DNA of 10,794 nt, from the NCBI GenBank assembly GCA_009602725.1, contig WELB01000437.1, positions 21,759 through 32,552 on the forward strand, read 5' to 3'. The notes beneath the pieces were generated by a model that worked only from the letters and a program-made list of their open reading frames with translations, had not been told where the DNA came from and made no database searches. Made by a program: the position numbers and the translations under genes. Below, piece by piece: positions 8,465-10,794 of the stretch (its first letter is position 1; each line of letters starts with the position of its first letter). This DNA comes from Spirogloea muscicola. Taxonomy: Eukaryota > Streptophyta > Zygnematophyceae > Spirogloeales > Spirogloeaceae.

Positions 8465-10715
8465 TCAGGAGCTGTGACTGCTGGTCTTGTCGCGGTGGAA
8501 GAGGTGAAGCGGCGAGCGGTGTGTGGGGGACTTGGCTGGCGGACCGAGGTCGCCGGTGCCCGCTGTGGGCACGACACTCGCGCCGGGGCTCCCGGCTTCG
8601 CCCTTGCGCCGGTGCACAGCGCCTGTGATGGTCCCAACGAACCCACCGGGTTTCTTGGCAGCCCCACCTTGGACGCCTTCGATGGCGGAGCCGCCGGGCG
8701 GGGCCACCTTGGCACCCTCCTGCTTGGACTTGATGGCCTCCTTCTCGCGTTGAATGGCTGCCGCTTCCTCCTCCTGCGTGAACGCGTGGTACAGCAGCTG
8801 CGCCAGGCAGGCGGGTCCAGAAGGACTCAGAGGCTTGCAGAAGGCACATCTCAATTTCGGGCAATGCATTTGGTGATGCCACTTGCCTTGAGAGTTATGG
8901 TGCCGAGATCCTTGTGCCCCAGACGATCGTTGTCGAGCTCCCGGAGCAGCGGCATAGTGAGCTCCTGGGGCTGCTCTGGCGCGAGCTTGGCGACTTGCAC
9001 AGCAGCGACTCCGAGGAGCGCATCGCCGCCCAGGAGGTCCTCGTCGAACACGCGCAGAACGAGGCGCTGCGTCTCGTGGTCCTCCACGTTGAGCTCAAAC
9101 GTCTCGTCCCACGTTGGGTGCAGCGAGTTGTTGATAGTGCGCGTGCGCACCTGGAACTTGGTGCGCACGAACAGGATGACGAGCGGGTCGGACTTGCCGA
9201 TGAAGTCAGCATTGCGCAGGCCCTTGGCGCCGATGACAGTGACGGTGAGGCATCCCTGCAGTCCGAGCTCGAGCGACTTGTAGTCGCCAGGTACGATGGG
9301 CGTGACAATGCGGTGCGGCCACACGAGTATGTCATTGATAGACCCCCAGATCAGGTCATCGACCATGTTGCCAAGGCCAGGCACGGCCTTCACGCTGCCG
9401 CCCACAGCCTTGAGCGTGTACGAGATTACAGGCTTGGGCGTCGCCAGGATGGAGGACACGACCGCTGCAACGCATGGCAGCGTCTCAGACAGCCGGAAGA
9501 TGAGGCGCATTGTTGCAAAGAACTTGAGGTCCTTGAGCTGCACTCTGAGGGCGGCCAGCGCCAGCGTGCGTATCGCCAGCACGATGGACGGGTTGCCGCC
9601 CCACTTGAAGTCGACATCCATCGTCACCAGTCCCTCCTTGGTTGTCAGCCGCACACCTGCGCCCCACCGCCCGTGCTCAGGTCATGGCTGCAGCCACCGC
9701 CAGCGGCAGAGCAGGAGTGCAGCCTGCAGTCCTGCGCAACTGAAACAATGCTTGTCAAGCCCGAGGGAGGCAGACCTCCGATCTGCGGCGCCATGGTGCC
9801 AAGCGTCAGCTTTGCAAACTTGAGCGAGGACACGCCAATTGGACGGTACTGGAGCAGCATCGGTTCCACGACCGCTTTGATCAACTCCGACGCAGCCTGG
9901 CCACAGCGCTCAGAGCAAGCAACACAACCGCGTCATGAGTGTTGGCATCCCTACTTGATGCTCAGGACGAGCAGCTGGCCTTCAGCGTCCATCTTTCCTA
10001 AGTGGGATCCAAAGCAGCTGCCTTGAGACGCAGCCCCAGCCGCGGCACTCAGTGGCGAGCGAGGAAGCTCGTCTCTAAATGCCGACAGGCCTGCAGCCTG
10101 CCCACATGCTGCACGAGCGATCGAGAGCGCTCTCACCCTGTTGACGAACGGCCATATCTCCCGCAGCTCCACGTTGAGCCAGTTGACCTGAAAGTGGCGG
10201 CCGGCCCACGCGGCAGAGGCACTCGTGTGTGTTGGTGTCCCCCTCATTGTCCAATACGACGGCAGAGAGCAATGTGAGTCCGTGCTACGAGGGCTGATTG
10301 CTGGCCGGCGGAACCATGCGGCCAGAAGTGGAAGGAGGGGGTGGGGGAAGGAGGGGAGAGACCCGCTCAAATTCCGGGAAGTTGATCCAGCTCGGCACGG
10401 CATCGCCACACAGCGCCCTCAGCTGCAACGAGTCCATGGCCGCCAGCGCCGCCAGATCCGCCGCCTGCCCACGAGGCAGGTGTGAGGCTTGGGGCTGGGC
10501 GGGCCGAGCTCGCGAGCTGGGCAGGCCAAGCATGCATAGTCCCATTGCGCCTTGCCGGGCGCCGTGAGGCTTAGCCGGCAGCGGCGCGGCTGCAGCGGCG
10601 GACGGCGCACCCGCGCTGTGCGCGCGGCGTTGCGGGCGTCCATGCGGAGCTTCCAGAGGTAGCAGAGGAGGATGCCGGCGACAATGCCAAAGAGGATCGC
10701 CGTGAAGAACGACAT
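8465..10715 (-). CDS. Synaptotagmin-like (SYT/NTMC2 type) protein: membrane anchor, SMP, single C2, Gly/Ala/Pro-rich tail (6 exons, 493 aa)
   Basis: Paralog of the gene at 3492-7333, in convergent orientation. Exons on the minus strand: 10715-10611, 10464-10363, 10187-10137, 9896-9776, 9656-8887 and 8797-8465. The start is the first ATG after an in-frame TAG at 10766-10764. Domains: hydrophobic anchor at about 4-21, then basic residues; SMP domain at about 70-248 (VNWLNVELREIWPFVNR, LKFAKLTLG, FKWGGNPS, VPGDYK); C2 domain at about 256-390 with FIGKSDPL, LHPTWDETF and VFDEDLLGGD. All five likely calcium ligands are present: Asp 277, 283, 331, 333 and 338. Instead of a second C2 it has a charged helix-like stretch (about 391-413) and a Gly/Ala/Pro-rich, partly basic tail to residue 493. 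Likely role: ER-anchored lipid transfer and calcium-dependent membrane binding at contact sites. Introns 1-4 match those of its paralog in position and phase. The last intron is GC-AG. The downstream frame from 8797 continues the C2 strand (TITLKLLYHAFT), which supports the splice. Confidence 0.92.
8798..8886 (-). other. GC-AG spliceosomal intron in the minus-strand SYT-like gene
   Basis: The donor reads CTCAAG|GCAAGTGG and the acceptor GGCGCAG|CTGCTG, giving an 89-bp phase-0 intron. AAG|GCAAGT is the strong donor form usual for GC-AG introns. Reading on without splicing ends the protein 10 residues later and breaks the last strand of the C2 domain, whereas splicing gives TITLK-LLYHAFT, aligning with IHIEILYRTL of the paralog. 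Confidence 0.8.
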
Positions 10716-10721
10716 GGCTGG

Positions 10722-10763
10722 GGCGGCGGCAGCGGCGGCGGCGGCGGCGGCTGCAGCGGCGGC
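10722..10763 (-). repeat. GCC-rich trinucleotide run in the leader of the minus-strand SYT-like gene
   Basis: On the minus strand this is a run of GCC codon-like units with a few GCT/GCA interruptions, just after an in-frame TAG (10766-10764) and just before the ATG at 10715. It is therefore untranslated leader rather than an Ala tract, unless a non-AUG start is used. Confidence 0.8.
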
Positions 10764-10794
10764 CTACCCTAAGTGCTGCCGCCACGGCGGGGCC

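Noticed and set aside
8402-9283. A 293-codon plus-strand open frame
   Set aside because: It is also antisense to the long exon and last exon of the minus-strand gene; low-complexity Ser/Arg-rich translation typical of a shadow frame.
8914-10026. A 370-codon plus-strand open frame opposite the minus-strand SYT-like gene
   Set aside because: It is antisense to the SMP and C2 codons and runs through introns 3 and 4 of that gene. Its openness is explained by GC-rich third positions, and no domain is visible.

Overview
The window looks like nuclear DNA of a eukaryotic alga, most likely a chlorophyte (a trebouxiophyte-type green alga is my best guess; the exact lineage cannot be fixed). Reasons: short spliceosomal introns (89-361 bp, GT-AG with one GC-AG), GC-rich first exons preceded by CCG/GCC trinucleotide runs, and genes of the plant/algal synaptotagmin (SYT/NTMC2, extended-synaptotagmin-like) family. 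I found no operons, bacterial signals, RNA genes or CRISPR array.

Layout. (1) 66-1482, plus strand: a two-exon gene for a 351-aa protein I do not recognise, with an acidic stretch followed by a Cys-rich, zinc-ribbon-like knuckle. (2) 1483-3491: about 2 kb without a convincing gene, containing a long foldback (inverted-repeat) element at 2410-2746, a diverged half copy of its arm at 2197-2306 and perhaps another fragment near 2991-3110. (3) 3492-7333, plus strand: a 12-exon gene for a 555-aa N-terminal membrane anchor + SMP + C2A + C2B protein. (4) 7334-8464: intergenic DNA between two convergent genes, with an A/T-rich block, an (AT)18 run, a (CT)n run and an unresolved base (N) at 8040. (5) 10715-8465, minus strand: a 6-exon gene for a 493-aa protein with anchor + SMP + one C2 and a Gly/Ala/Pro-rich tail.

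The genes in (3) and (5) are tail-to-tail paralogs. Their first four introns lie at the same places in the alignment with the same phases, and coding exons 1, 3 and 4 have identical lengths (105, 51 and 121 nt). Downstream they differ: the plus-strand gene has five introns where the minus-strand gene has one 770-nt exon, and the minus-strand gene has a GC-AG intron that the other lacks. Both products are expected to sit in the ER membrane, carry lipid through the SMP domain and bind acidic membranes through C2 domains at ER-plasma membrane contacts. The most interesting points are this duplicated pair with a lost or replaced second C2 domain and uneven intron content, and the foldback element between gene 1 and the pair. 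All splice models were built by hand from reading frame, splice consensus and paralog alignment.
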